Assembly (NCBI GenBank): GCA_019746225.1
Contig: JAIESE010000043.1
Location: 1-64,000 of the forward strand
Origin: Alphaproteobacteria bacterium
Lineage (GTDB): Bacteria; Pseudomonadota; Alphaproteobacteria; Paracaedibacterales; VGCI01
Direction of reading: 5' to 3'
DNA: 64,000 nucleotides
In this document: piece after piece, positions 46,212-55,613 of the stretch
How positions within the stretch are numbered: the stretch's first letter is position 1
How the letters are laid out: each line of letters begins with the position of its first letter
Notes under the pieces: model-generated
What the model was told of the DNA's origin: nothing
Databases searched by the model: none
The model's input: only the letters and a program-made list of their open reading frames with translations
Program-made: the position numbers and the translations under genes

Positions 46212-46838
46212 TTAAAACGTAAACAGCTTCTCGTCGATAGCCGTTCCAATTTCCACTTGTTTCAAGACAACGTGGGTTTGGTTGGCTTGCGCATCCACAA
46301 CCGTCCACTCTTGGAGGCGCAAGATTGGAGTTGTTACGAATATCAGGGTCAGGGTGACCCCGTCATCCCCGGGGCGTACCACCGTCAGGTAAATTTTGTC
46401 CCCTTTGGTTTCCATTTTCTTAACTTCCAAATCATTGGAAAAGTCAATTTTATGGCGCAGAAGAAAGCTGGCAGGCGTACTGTCGATGGAATATTCGCTG
46501 ACATCTTTGGTTTCCCCATCAATGTGTCGCAATATCTCCCCATTGGCGATAATCTTCGTGTTCATGGGAGCATCATACTCAAGGCGAAGTTTTCCAAAGC
46601 TTTGCTTGCCCAAGCGCTTCAAATACATCCTGCCAGTCGCCGTCGTCCCATTGGGGTTCTCTTGGGTTATGTTGGCGCGAAGGGTGCGGATGCCATTCAA
46701 ATAGTCTTGGATTTTTCGAATTTGAGCCTTTTGTTGACCCGCCGCATCCTCCTGCAACGCTGCCAGAATCGGCTGAGACGTTGTAGAAGCAGCTGCTACC
46801 ATCGAGATCAAAAGTATCTTTTTTATCAGTGTTTTCAT
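46212..46838 (-). CDS. lolA: Outer-membrane lipoprotein carrier protein LolA
   Basis: Periplasmic chaperone that ferries lipoproteins such as Pal from LolCDE to the outer membrane. The ATG at 46838 (MKTLIKKILLISMVAAA) has AGAGGA upstream; a TTG five codons earlier would include that site. 208 residues: signal peptide to about 26 (QPILA), then the LolA/B half-barrel with TLRANITQENPNGTTATGRM, GKLRLEYDAP, GEILRHIDGETKDVSEYSID and LQEWTVVDAQANQTHVVLKQ. It sits 18 bp downstream of a large gene of unknown function and is probably co-transcribed with it. Confidence 0.92.
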   Translation of the reverse strand: MKTLIKKILLISMVAAASTTSQPILAALQEDAAGQQKAQIRKIQDYLNGIRTLRANITQENPNGTTATGRMYLKRLGKQSFGKLRLEYDAPMNTKIIANGEILRHIDGETKDVSEYSIDSTPASFLLRHKIDFSNDLEVKKMETKGDKIYLTVVRPGDDGVTLTLIFVTTPILRLQEWTVVDAQANQTHVVLKQVEIGTAIDEKLFTF

Positions 46839-46856
46839 AATATCCTCTTTCAATTC

Positions 46857-48791
46857 TTAAAAGCCAAACATGTGATCAAAGCTAAAGGCCTCTTTGCCAA
46901 AAGTGCCATGATACCCAAAGAGCCGACACGTTGTGTCACGGATGATGATGTAACCCCCTTTCGCTTTCGCTCTCGTCGCTTCCGGAAAAGTTTCATGATA
47001 GGAAAAGAGATAAGACCCACTGCAGGGGATTTTGACGAGGTGTTTGGCTATTTCCTTGCCCTCATGATCATGGAGGATAAACTCCGTCTCAGAATAGGGA
47101 TGCCACGTTGTTGAGCTTGGATAAATCAGAAAGCACATGGAATCCAAGGAACCATCGCTAAAATCATCCACCACTCTCAGGAAAAGACGCGTCCGCAAAC
47201 CCGGAGGGGGACCTGCATAGCTCTGCGGCTCATTCTTATAAACAAGGGCCGTGTTGAACATGTGCGCCCCAAAACTGGTTTCAGCCTTATGATCCCCCCG
47301 CTCATAGCGGAACAGGCCATGGAGCCATCCATCAACGGGAATATCATGGGCATCATCATAAGCCAGCTCCATATGGCCGTACCCACTGGGCAACGTCCAT
47401 TGGCGGCAATCCACAACCGTTGCATGGTCCCGTGGCAAAACCCCAAGGGATTGTTCCGCGATTGCCTTGCCTGAGGCATCATACACGAACATTTTAACGG
47501 GAAGGTGCGTTTGCGTGGTTCCCATAGGTGTTGGCAAAGCCATGGACTGGAACGTGGATTGCGGGAGGATGGGTGCCGGGAGAATATAGTTTTTACCAAA
47601 CAAAGGCTTCAATGAAGCCACAGAGATGGTTTGTTTTAGATCATTCCGTTGCACGTTGACGTGGGCAATCCTTTGATTCTTGGTTGTTTTGCAAACCACT
47701 TCATAGCGGGGGCGCACAAGATATTTTCCGGTTTGCATCTCGATTTGTTGGGGCCACTTTGCATTTGGCAAAAGATCCGCAACATTCAGCTTGTAACTGG
47801 CAAATGGCCCAATTTCTTTGTCAAGCCAGCGCATCTCTTTAGTCCCCATGACATTCAACCCAATCGTATTGGCCGGAATCGGAACGGGATGGCTGTTCTG
47901 TATCCATAAATACACAACCTCATTCTCTTGTGGGGCAGGTAGACCCGCAAAAGAATCCGACGGCCAGGAATTCGCATCATGGGTACAGGAAATATGACTA
48001 TAATCATCATTGTAGGTATCAAGAGCATACTTAACCACATCGTGGCCTTTGGCCCCTATCACATGAAAGAACAACTGGCCGACAAAAGGAGCTAACTTAA
48101 ACCGACTTTTAATTGTTTGGCTATCAAATACAATTGTGTGGTCCGAAGGCTTCAGGGGTTCTACCCACTGGGCCAAAATTTTGCCATCTTCCCCAAACAA
48201 AATGCAGGAAAGGGATAAATCTTTTCCCCCGTAACGGTGCCAGTAATTTGCCGTCGTCAGGCGCGTATGGAACCCCTCCTGTTCTCTAAAAAATGCAAAG
48301 TTTGTGGCAAAATTGAGGGGCGTGAGGTAAGCCCCAGATGACCCTCCACTGGCAGGGCCAATAACAGTCCCCCCCAGAGATTCTAAACGCACATCATCAA
48401 GAGAATTTATGGTCACCCCCTCTGGAATGTACTGACGAATGGCGGGAAGCAACCGATCCGCATCAAAAGCAAGAATGAGAAGTGCGTTTGCAGCACACTT
48501 TGGCAAGGCTGTCAGGGGCTCTGAGGTAAGACCTTTCAAAGAAGCGTAGGTCTTCCCAATATGGCCAAAATCTTGGGCATAAATATTCGAAATCGTGAGA
48601 TGACTCAAAGCAGAAGCGTAGAATTCTTGAAAGGCCTCCAACAATCCAAGCGGATCATAAAGGGCCACTTTCTGGTGACGCAAGTTGTCTAATAGATCCC
48701 GCATTTTTTGATAAGTGATAGGATGCGCCAATGCTTTATAAAGAGCATTCCCGCCAGAGTGATTATCAAAAGTTTCGATTTTTAGGGTCAA
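46857..48791 (-). CDS. Conserved-looking 644-residue protein of unknown function
   Basis: 644 residues from a TTG at 48791 preceded by AGAGGAAG at normal distance. No signal peptide or membrane helix. The N-terminal 170 residues are helical and contain LALPIT-like blocks; the rest is beta-rich with repeated themes: FREQEGFHTRLTTANYWHRY, SLGVLPRDHATVVDC, HMFNTALVYKNEPQSYAGPP and FSDGSLDSMCFLIYPSSTTW. The residue composition and motifs suggest tandem beta-sandwich domains. I do not recognise a characterised family. It lies upstream of lolA in the same direction, 18 bp apart, which hints at an envelope-related job, but that is weak evidence. Confidence 0.75.
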   Translation of the reverse strand: MTLKIETFDNHSGGNALYKALAHPITYQKMRDLLDNLRHQKVALYDPLGLLEAFQEFYASALSHLTISNIYAQDFGHIGKTYASLKGLTSEPLTALPKCAANALLILAFDADRLLPAIRQYIPEGVTINSLDDVRLESLGGTVIGPASGGSSGAYLTPLNFATNFAFFREQEGFHTRLTTANYWHRYGGKDLSLSCILFGEDGKILAQWVEPLKPSDHTIVFDSQTIKSRFKLAPFVGQLFFHVIGAKGHDVVKYALDTYNDDYSHISCTHDANSWPSDSFAGLPAPQENEVVYLWIQNSHPVPIPANTIGLNVMGTKEMRWLDKEIGPFASYKLNVADLLPNAKWPQQIEMQTGKYLVRPRYEVVCKTTKNQRIAHVNVQRNDLKQTISVASLKPLFGKNYILPAPILPQSTFQSMALPTPMGTTQTHLPVKMFVYDASGKAIAEQSLGVLPRDHATVVDCRQWTLPSGYGHMELAYDDAHDIPVDGWLHGLFRYERGDHKAETSFGAHMFNTALVYKNEPQSYAGPPPGLRTRLFLRVVDDFSDGSLDSMCFLIYPSSTTWHPYSETEFILHDHEGKEIAKHLVKIPCSGSYLFSYHETFPEATRAKAKGGYIIIRDTTCRLFGYHGTFGKEAFSFDHMFGF

Positions 48792-48978
48792 GATTCACTT
48801 CCTCTTGCACATTATGCTTTGAAAATATTGTCGTTTTCCTGTTGAATTTATAGCTTTTACGGGCAGTCCAGAGCAAGAACAATTTGTTTAGGGTATTGTA
48901 ATCCCTTGCATTCTACCCCCCTAGCCTGGCCCCTGATTTTGACTTATCCTTATATTATGAACACTAGCGGAAGGGACA

Positions 48979-49566
48979 ATGACCGTGAAATCTGAGAATT
49001 TACTTGAGCTCATTTTTATAAAAGGACGTACCCACTACAAATGGTTGGATAAACCCGTTGAGGACGACTTATTACAGGAGGTGTATGACCTTGCAAAGCT
49101 GGGACCCACCAGTGCAAACAGCTGTCCCATGCGCATTGTGTTTGTGAAATCTGAAAAAGCAAAAGCTAAACTGAAACCATGTCTTATACAAGAGAATGTG
49201 GAGAAAACGATGACGGCGCCTGTCACGGCCATCATCGCGTATGATCTTGAGTTTTATGAGAAGCTTCCAAAGCTTTTTCCTCACACCGATGCCAGAAGTT
49301 GGTTTGTAGGGAATGCGCCCTTCATTGAGACTTCTGCTTTTCGAAACAGCTCCTTGCAGGGAGCATATTTTATGCTTGCGGCGCGCGCTTGTGGGTTAGA
49401 CTGCGGGCCGATGTCCGGGTTTGATAATGCTCTTGTTGATGAAGCATTTTTCCACAACACTTCCTTACGATCTAACTTTTTATGTAATCTCGGGCATGGG
49501 GATTCAACTAAGCTATATCCTCGTTCTCCGCGTCTTACGTTTGACGAGGTTTGTAAAATCCGATAA
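48979..49566 (+). CDS. Nitroreductase-family protein (RutE/malonic semialdehyde reductase-like)
   Basis: 195 residues, an FMN-dependent nitroreductase fold. RTHYKWLDKPVEDDLLQEVY opens the domain, then LAKLGPTSANSCPMRIVFVK (FMN phosphate binding by the Ser/Asn segment), AFRNSSLQGAYFMLAARACG and LDCGPMSGFD. These are characteristic of the RutE group, which reduces malonic semialdehyde in the Rut pyrimidine pathway. No other rut genes are present, so the substrate is uncertain. GGAAGGG lies before the ATG. It is followed by lnt after about 30 bp on the same strand. Confidence 0.88.
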   Translation: MTVKSENLLELIFIKGRTHYKWLDKPVEDDLLQEVYDLAKLGPTSANSCPMRIVFVKSEKAKAKLKPCLIQENVEKTMTAPVTAIIAYDLEFYEKLPKLFPHTDARSWFVGNAPFIETSAFRNSSLQGAYFMLAARACGLDCGPMSGFDNALVDEAFFHNTSLRSNFLCNLGHGDSTKLYPRSPRLTFDEVCKIR

Positions 49567-49596
49567 GGTGGAAAAATAAAATAGGGTAAGGTGGGT

Positions 49597-51180
49597 ATGC
49601 GAAAAAGCGCTTCCTGCCTTTCGGTTCCTTCAAGGATTGCAGCGAAAATGATTCAAGCAACCTGTGCACGGCTTTCTACTTGGACTTTATCCTTATCAGG
49701 CTTCAGCCCTTTCTGGTTAAGCTGGGTTCTTGGTGGTTTGGCGGCCCTAGCGATGCCGCCCATTCAGGTCTGGATCTTGCTTCCCGTTGCTTTTTCTGGA
49801 TTTCTAATTCTTCTTGAGAACACTAAGACCGCAAAGACCGCATTCTGGTTAGGATGGGTTTTTGGGTTTGGCTATTTTTTAGGAGGGCTTTATTGGCTTG
49901 GTAACGGGCCACGAACTGTTGGAATGATGCTTGCGGTACCTTTTGCCGCAGTTGGTCTCCCCTTATGCTTAGCTTTCTTCCCCGCATTTGTTTCCCTGCT
50001 TACCTTTCGAGTCTCAAAAGGCCCGTTGACCCGTGTTTTTGCCTTTGCGGCCATCTGGTCGATTTTTGAGTACTTGCGGGGCCATATACTCACGGGGCTG
50101 CCTTGGAATTTACTGGGCTACACCTGGGGCACATCTGTGCTTCAAATCACGTCAATCATCGGAATCTATGGACTTTCCACCCTCACGACTTTAGCTGCAT
50201 GTGTCTTTGCGAGCCGCCACAAAGGCTGGATTTCAGGCATGGTCTTGAGTTTTGGGGCTTTATGGCTGTGGGGGGATTATCGGCTCACCCAGGCACTTCC
50301 CTTTTCACAACAAGAACATGGAACACTCAATTTGAGAATCGTCCAAGCCAGCATTCCCCAAAACACCAAGTGGTTGGCAGAAAATTTTCAACAAAACTTG
50401 GATCGATACATCGCCTTGTCCCATCTTCCTGCAGAAAAGCCTTTAGAAGCAGTCATTTGGCCGGAAGCCAGCGTCACCACAATGGTTGAAAATTACCCTC
50501 CTCTTCTAAAAATCTTGGGGGAAGCTGGACCTCAAGGCGGACTCCTCCTTTTCGGGGCACCGCGCGAGATTGATGGCCATTTACGAACCAGTATGATGGC
50601 CCTTGATAATGAAGGAAAACGGGTTGGGGTGTATGACAAGTCTCACCTGGTGCCATTCGGAGAATATATGCCCTTGCGGTCGATCCTCACCATCAAGAAG
50701 CTCACCTATGGAGATCAAGACTACACGCCTGGACCAGGGGTACAAACCATATCTCTTCCCGGTCTGCCAAGTGTCAGCCCGCTCATTTGTTACGAGGCTA
50801 TTTTTCCTCATGAGGTTATCGATGGAAAGAATCGCCCTTACTGGATGCTCAATATGACCAACGATGCGTGGTATGGTCACACGTCAGGGCCATATCAACA
50901 TCTACAGATCGTTCGTGTTCGGGCCATCGAAGAGGGGATTCCTCTGGTTCGCGCTGCCAATAATGGCATTTCCGCTGTTGTGGATGCTTGGGGTCGAATA
51001 TTATATAGACTTGAATTAGATGAAATTGGTTTTATCGACTTTTCTTTGCCAAAACGTTTAGAATCTGTTACGTTATATCAACGGTATGGAGACCTTCTAT
51101 TCCTTGGAATAGTGTTCGTATTGCTTAGTTTAGTAGCTACCTATCGTCCTCATGAAAAAACAAAAAAACTAAAAATATAA
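49597..51180 (+). CDS. lnt: Apolipoprotein N-acyltransferase Lnt
   Basis: Adds the third acyl chain to lipoproteins in the inner membrane before LolA-dependent export. 527 residues from the ATG at 49597 (a GTG two codons upstream is possible). Six to seven membrane helices occupy the first 240 residues, and a periplasmic nitrilase-fold domain follows. The catalytic triad is visible as Glu in VIWPEASVTT, Lys in VYDKSHLVPFGEYMP and Cys in PLICYEAIFP; NMTNDAWYGHTSGPYQH is the family loop. A final helix follows. lnt followed by an XRE gene is a typical alphaproteobacterial order. Confidence 0.95.
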   Translation: MRKSASCLSVPSRIAAKMIQATCARLSTWTLSLSGFSPFWLSWVLGGLAALAMPPIQVWILLPVAFSGFLILLENTKTAKTAFWLGWVFGFGYFLGGLYWLGNGPRTVGMMLAVPFAAVGLPLCLAFFPAFVSLLTFRVSKGPLTRVFAFAAIWSIFEYLRGHILTGLPWNLLGYTWGTSVLQITSIIGIYGLSTLTTLAACVFASRHKGWISGMVLSFGALWLWGDYRLTQALPFSQQEHGTLNLRIVQASIPQNTKWLAENFQQNLDRYIALSHLPAEKPLEAVIWPEASVTTMVENYPPLLKILGEAGPQGGLLLFGAPREIDGHLRTSMMALDNEGKRVGVYDKSHLVPFGEYMPLRSILTIKKLTYGDQDYTPGPGVQTISLPGLPSVSPLICYEAIFPHEVIDGKNRPYWMLNMTNDAWYGHTSGPYQHLQIVRVRAIEEGIPLVRAANNGISAVVDAWGRILYRLELDEIGFIDFSLPKRLESVTLYQRYGDLLFLGIVFVLLSLVATYRPHEKTKKLKI

Positions 51181-51196
51181 AAGAAAGAAATTGGAT

Positions 51197-51658
51197 ATGT
51201 TAAATCAAGAAATTTCACCTTCTAAAAAAGGAAAACCTCATGATGTGGACATCCACGTTGGAAGTCGGGTAAGACTTCGGCGATCTGCTCTTGGATTGAG
51301 TCAGGATCAGTTGGGTGCGGCAATTGGCCTTTCCTTTCAACAGGTACAAAAATATGAACGCGGTGCAAACCGCATTGGTGCAAGCCGACTGTATGAAATG
51401 AGCAAAGTCCTCCATACACCTATCTCCTTTTTCTTTGAGAACTATGGAGAACAAGGACTTGCCGAAGAGGGCGGTGCTACCTATCAAGCTGATCCCGTCA
51501 TGAAACGAGAAGCCCTCGAATTGATGCGAGCTTATCACCAAATCCTTGATCCCAAAGAGAGAAAGAAAGTCTTAAAGCTGGTCCAAGCGCTGGCCGAAGA
51601 TTCTCAAAGAAAGAGCACGGATAAAGATCGAGCAGGCAAATCCAAGGGGCCTCGTTGA
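51197..51658 (+). CDS. XRE-family transcriptional regulator
   Basis: 153 residues from the ATG at 51197 (a TTG two codons earlier is also in frame). The N-terminal HTH reads VGSRVRLRRSALGLSQDQLG, then AIGLSFQQVQKYERGANRIG (about 20-60), typical of alphaproteobacterial regulators of the PraR/PhrR kind often found downstream of lnt. The C-terminal part (EALELMRAYHQILDPKERKK) is a small helical domain, likely for dimerisation. It lies 16 bp after lnt and its stop overlaps the TTG start of the next gene (TTGA). Confidence 0.9.
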   Translation: MLNQEISPSKKGKPHDVDIHVGSRVRLRRSALGLSQDQLGAAIGLSFQQVQKYERGANRIGASRLYEMSKVLHTPISFFFENYGEQGLAEEGGATYQADPVMKREALELMRAYHQILDPKERKKVLKLVQALAEDSQRKSTDKDRAGKSKGPR

Positions 51659-52359
51659 GCGTGCTGCCAACTTCCCTTTTGATTGAAGGTAAAAGTGTGC
51701 CTTTGGTCGTAAGGGAAAACCCCAAAGCTAAGCGGTTAACGCTTCGTTTTCGCCCCGAGACAGGGGGCGAAATAATCCTCACCATTCCCTTGCACCACTC
51801 AAAAAGACAAGTGCTTGGGTTTATCGAAAAGTCAAAACCCTGGATTGAAAAACAGATGGCCAAGAGCTTTTCAAAGCTCGCTTATATTGACGGCATGGTC
51901 CTTCCCATCTTCGGCAAATCCATTGAACTGCGCCACAAACCCTCCCAATCCTTTCGTGCTTGGTGGGGGGAGGATCACCTTCTCATCCACGCCCCGCCTG
52001 AAAAATTCGGTACCCATGTTCAAAAATCTCTCCATCAGGTTGCGAAAACCTTCCTTACAGAAAGATCAAGCAACTACGCCAGCCGACTGGACAAATCCCT
52101 CAATCGCATCACCCTTCGAGACACCCGAAGCCGTTGGGGAAGCTGCAGCCACAACGGCAATATTTCCTATTCCTGGCGGTTGATTTTTGCCCCTGAACAA
52201 GTGGCAGATTACGTGTGTGCCCATGAAGTCGCGCATCTGGAACATATGAATCACAGCCCTGAATTTTGGAAAATTGTGGAAGAATTTTGCCCTGATTATA
52301 GGACTTTGCGCCAATGGCTTCGTCAAAATGGGAAAAGCTTGTTCAAATATGGAGCTTAA
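51655..52359 (+). CDS. YgjP-like zinc metallopeptidase
   Basis: 234 residues starting with a TTG that overlaps the preceding stop (TTGA); a GTG two codons later is an alternative. The family signature is visible: ITLRDTRSRWGSCSHNGNIS, then SWRLIFAPEQVADYVCAHEV and AHLEHMNHSPEFWKIVEE. HEVAH plus the downstream His and Glu form the zinc-binding HExxH-like site of the YgjP/WLM (DUF45) group. The first 100 residues are a beta-rich domain (RLTLRFRPETGGEIILTIP). It is believed to be a cytosolic protease; substrates are not known. It is translationally coupled to the XRE gene. Confidence 0.9.
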   Translation: MSVLPTSLLIEGKSVPLVVRENPKAKRLTLRFRPETGGEIILTIPLHHSKRQVLGFIEKSKPWIEKQMAKSFSKLAYIDGMVLPIFGKSIELRHKPSQSFRAWWGEDHLLIHAPPEKFGTHVQKSLHQVAKTFLTERSSNYASRLDKSLNRITLRDTRSRWGSCSHNGNISYSWRLIFAPEQVADYVCAHEVAHLEHMNHSPEFWKIVEEFCPDYRTLRQWLRQNGKSLFKYGA

Positions 52360-52470
52360 TTTAAATATACTAAATACGGTTCGACCTAATTCCTCAAGGC
52401 ACTCCTGTAATTCGACCTGTTGCGCCGCTCAAGTAATTGTGAAATTATCGCTTTATAAATGAACTGAATA

Positions 52471-53130
52471 ATGCAGATCGCTGTCATGAGATTAAAATCC
52501 AAAAAAATGTACATTTTATATGCCCTCATAAGTCTTTGCATTATTCTTTTAGCCTTGAGTGGAACAATCATGAGTCAGGTAGATGAACCAAAATTTACTG
52601 TTCTTGAGTCTCAAAGCAATATTGAGATACGGGAATATGACCCCGTTATCGTTGCCCAAGTTCTGGTTGAAGGAGACCGAAAACAAGCGATTTCCGCAGG
52701 ATTTAGAATGCTCGCTGATTATATTTTTGGCAACAATGAGGCACACCAAAAAATAGGCATGACCGCCCCTGTCATTCAGCAAAAGGGAGAGAAAATTTCC
52801 ATGGCAGCGCCGGTAACTCAACAAAAATCCGAGGAGGGTCAATGGAAGGTGAAATTCGTTATGCCTGCTCACTATAAGTTGGAAACACTCCCAAAACCGC
52901 ATGATAATCGCGTGGCACTCTTGTCCGTTCCCGCTAAACAGTATGCGGTTATCCGATTTTCAGGCTTGGCAGGAGCAGAAAACTTGCAAAACTACCTTGA
53001 CGAACTTCAAAAATTCCTAGTTTCCAAAGACCTTAAAGCCAAAGGCGAACCAATCTTCGCCTTCTATAATCCCCCTTGGACACTTCCTTTTTTACGTCGC
53101 AACGAGATTATGATCGAACTTAATAAGTAA
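52471..53130 (+). CDS. SOUL heme-binding family protein, membrane-anchored
   Basis: 219 residues; start uncertain (ATGs at 52471, 52486 and 52507, none with a strong ribosome binding site). An N-terminal hydrophobic helix (about 13-34, MYILYALISLCIILLALSGT) is an anchor or signal peptide. The SOUL domain follows: FTVLESQSNIEIREYDPVIV, GFRMLADYIFGNNEAHQKIG, MTAPVIQQKGEKISMAAPVT and FVMPAHYKLETLPKP. This family binds heme or related tetrapyrroles in eukaryotes; in bacteria the role is unclear. It lies between the metallopeptidase and mutY with gaps over 100 bp, so it is probably independent. Confidence 0.9.
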   Translation: MQIAVMRLKSKKMYILYALISLCIILLALSGTIMSQVDEPKFTVLESQSNIEIREYDPVIVAQVLVEGDRKQAISAGFRMLADYIFGNNEAHQKIGMTAPVIQQKGEKISMAAPVTQQKSEEGQWKVKFVMPAHYKLETLPKPHDNRVALLSVPAKQYAVIRFSGLAGAENLQNYLDELQKFLVSKDLKAKGEPIFAFYNPPWTLPFLRRNEIMIELNK

Positions 53131-53240
53131 TGTTGCCGGATAATTTAGACTTGTGATATCCCTATTGGGATATACCAAAGAATCCTGGCTATTGCGCACC
53201 AAATGAGATTATTTTTATTCGATTTGCACAAGGCGAAATA

Positions 53241-54299
53241 TTGACAAAAGCTATAACAATCCAAGAACTAGAGGGCAAGCTTCTCGCCTGGTATGACACC
53301 CACCAACGGACCTTGCCTTGGCGGGCGGTGCCGGGGCATTCCCCTAATCCTTATCATGTTTGGCTCAGTGAAATCATGTTGCAGCAAACAACCGTTGCAA
53401 CTGTGAAGGATTATTTCATCCGATTTATCACCCGCTGGCCGGTCGTTGAGGCGCTGGCTGAGGCAACCCTGGATGAGGTGTTTCACAATTGGCAAGGTCT
53501 TGGATACTATAGCCGCGCCCGTAACTTACATACTTGTGCACAAACCCTGGTCCGCAACTTTCAGGGCGTCCTTCCCCGAAACGTCGAACAACTTCTAAAG
53601 CTTCCAGGAATCGGCCCCTATACCGCGGCGGCCATTACCGCGATCGCCTATGATCACCCCATCGTTCCGGTTGATGGCAATGTGGTGCGCGTCTTTTCTC
53701 GACTTTTTGCCCTTGAAACCCCTTTGCCGGCCTTAAAAATTGAGGTGGAGGCTCTTGCGAAAGAGATGATCCCGTCACACCGAAGCGGGGATTTTGCCCA
53801 AAGTCTCATGGATTTAGGAGCAACCGTCTGTCGCCCGCGCAATCCTTCCTGCGAGGTCTGTCCCTTACAGACAAAGTGCCTCAGCCATCATTTGGGGATT
53901 ACCGACCAACTCCCGCGTCCTGCCGTGAAAGCCATTAAGCCGCGCCGCTATGGGATTGCCTATTGGATTGAAAATCAGCACGGTGAAATTCTCTTAGAAA
54001 AACGCCCTGATAAGGGCCTTTTGGCAGGACTGGTTGGGGTACCAACAACAATTTGGCAGCACTCTCCTTTAAATGCTAATAAATCTCTGATCAGCAACCC
54101 CAAAGAGTTTGGCTCGTTAGAATATCTGCCAGAAATTGTCCGCCACACCTTCACTCATTTTCATTTGGAACTCACCATCGCCAAAGGAAAAAGCGACACC
54201 CCAGAGACAGGCTTTTGGTGTTCTCTTGATGACCTCAAATCCCACGCATTACCAACGGTCATGAAGAAAGTGATCCGCGCTGTCGCTGGAGAGGGATAA
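53241..54299 (+). CDS. mutY: A/G-specific adenine glycosylase MutY
   Basis: Removes adenine mispaired with 8-oxoguanine. 352 residues from a TTG at 53241 with AAGGCG upstream. HhH-GPD glycosylase domain: LPWRAVPGHSPNPYHVWLSE and IMLQQTTVATV (catalytic Glu in SEIMLQQT), then LLKLPGIGPYTAAAITAIAY, the helix-hairpin-helix, and VPVDGNVVRVFSRLF with the catalytic Asp. The 4Fe-4S cluster ligands are CRPRNPSCEVCPLQTKC (C-x6-C-x2-C-x5-C). The C-terminal NUDIX-like domain that reads 8-oxoG follows from about residue 230. It is convergent with an MFS gene. Confidence 0.96.
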   Translation: MTKAITIQELEGKLLAWYDTHQRTLPWRAVPGHSPNPYHVWLSEIMLQQTTVATVKDYFIRFITRWPVVEALAEATLDEVFHNWQGLGYYSRARNLHTCAQTLVRNFQGVLPRNVEQLLKLPGIGPYTAAAITAIAYDHPIVPVDGNVVRVFSRLFALETPLPALKIEVEALAKEMIPSHRSGDFAQSLMDLGATVCRPRNPSCEVCPLQTKCLSHHLGITDQLPRPAVKAIKPRRYGIAYWIENQHGEILLEKRPDKGLLAGLVGVPTTIWQHSPLNANKSLISNPKEFGSLEYLPEIVRHTFTHFHLELTIAKGKSDTPETGFWCSLDDLKSHALPTVMKKVIRAVAGEG

Positions 54300-54321
54300 G
54301 ATGCCAATAAGGCACCTCTCC
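54288..54321. terminator. Possible bidirectional hairpin between mutY and an MFS gene
   Basis: GGAGAGG (54288-54294) pairs with CCTCTCC (54315-54321), enclosing a second stem TGCC-AATAA-GGCA. The position between convergent stop codons fits a terminator, but no T-run follows on either strand. Confidence 0.4.
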
Positions 54322-55608
54322 TTACTCATCTCCCCAAATGAACGCCGCCAGGCCCATCACCACCAGAAATAGAAAATACAAGAAGGGCGCGTAAGATAAA
54401 GACGTGAATTGCCACAGGAACAAGCACACCACGGGCGTTGTGCCTGAAAATAACATTGAGCCGATCGTATGGCCGAGGCTCATACACCGGAATCTTACCC
54501 CCACTTCATATTGCTGAATTAAAAAGAGATAACCCGGCGCGAAGAAGAATACCATGGAGAGGGTCGTTAAGATCATGAGAGGAAAAGAAACAATCCCGTC
54601 GCTGATTAGAACCGCATTCAACGCAACGAGACTCATCGTGAAGAACCCCCCGATCTTGCCGATGCGCGCCAGCCCCCAAACATCCGCAGCCCAACCGGCC
54701 ACGGGCAAGAAAAGAACGTATAGGCTTGTTAAGTAAAAGCTGTAGAGAGATGCGTCCGCGGCAGGGGCCATCCCTAAAATCTTCGACAGATACGTCCCTT
54801 GAAAGACGAGGTAGAAGTGATACGCCCCCCCACCGGCTCCACAAATCATAATGGTTCGCAATATAGGCGCCCAGTGGGTTTTGGCCACCTCTTTCAATGG
54901 CGCAGGGGTGAGATGCTGTTGCAAGTATGCAAGAAAGGGTGGTGTTTCAATGAGATATCGCCGCAAGATAAAGACGATGAAACCAAAAATGCTGCACCCC
55001 AAAAAGACGAAGCGCCAGCTTTCACCAACAGCCGGAACGTGTGCCGCAACAAGGGAGGCGAGCGCAATCCCGAGGTAAGCCCCGCACCCCACAAGGCACG
55101 TAATGAGACATGGATTTTTCTTAGCAAAATGCTCAAAGACATAGATGTGCACCCCATCTGACTCGCCCGCGATAAAAATCCCCTGAAGCATGCGGCACAC
55201 CACAAGGGCGATGGCGGCGCCCCACCCCCAAGCTTCATAGCCCGGCAAGATGCCTACGATGAATGTGGGGAACGAAATGCCGATCATGCTGTACCGCAAG
55301 GAAATGCGGCGCCCTTGGGTATCTCCTAAATATCCAAAAATAAGGGCCCCAAAGGGTTTTGATAAGGACCCAACCGCAAAAACTCCGAATGCCTTGATGA
55401 GGGAGGTCGTTGGATCGTCGCTTGGAAAGAAGTGAATGGCTAGGATGGGCGCCAAAAATCCATAAATGGCATATTCAAAATATTCGAGAACGGTCCCGAG
55501 AACGGATATGAAAAATATAGGCACTTTAACAGGTGAAGCTTTTTCAAGAACGGGTTGCTCAAAATTTTCGAGCGGTGATGTTTTGATGTTTGTTGCAATA
55601 TTGGTCAT
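54322..55608 (-). CDS. MFS transporter under TPP riboswitch control, candidate thiamine-related carrier
   Basis: 428 residues from the ATG at 55608, with GGAGG 8 nt upstream; a GTG two codons earlier would abut that site. About 12 helices; helix 1 reads FFISVLGTVLEYFEYAIYGF, the loop GYLGDTQGRRISLRYS is the MFS signature and RMLQGIFIAGESDGVHIYVF is the ProP/KgtP-type helix-4 motif. A TPP riboswitch lies directly upstream, with the ribosome binding site inside its conserved 3' end. Regulation by thiamine pyrophosphate implies that the carrier moves thiamine or a precursor, even though the family usually moves organic acids and betaines. No thiamine biosynthesis genes are in the window, consistent with salvage from a host. 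Confidence 0.88.
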   Translation of the reverse strand: MTNIATNIKTSPLENFEQPVLEKASPVKVPIFFISVLGTVLEYFEYAIYGFLAPILAIHFFPSDDPTTSLIKAFGVFAVGSLSKPFGALIFGYLGDTQGRRISLRYSMIGISFPTFIVGILPGYEAWGWGAAIALVVCRMLQGIFIAGESDGVHIYVFEHFAKKNPCLITCLVGCGAYLGIALASLVAAHVPAVGESWRFVFLGCSIFGFIVFILRRYLIETPPFLAYLQQHLTPAPLKEVAKTHWAPILRTIMICGAGGGAYHFYLVFQGTYLSKILGMAPAADASLYSFYLTSLYVLFLPVAGWAADVWGLARIGKIGGFFTMSLVALNAVLISDGIVSFPLMILTTLSMVFFFAPGYLFLIQQYEVGVRFRCMSLGHTIGSMLFSGTTPVVCLFLWQFTSLSYAPFLYFLFLVVMGLAAFIWGDE

Positions 55609-55613
55609 GTGCA

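Noticed and set aside
46257..47114. 285-codon plus-strand frame
   Set aside because: It is antisense to lolA and the 644-residue gene, both well supported, and its translation has no recognisable domain.
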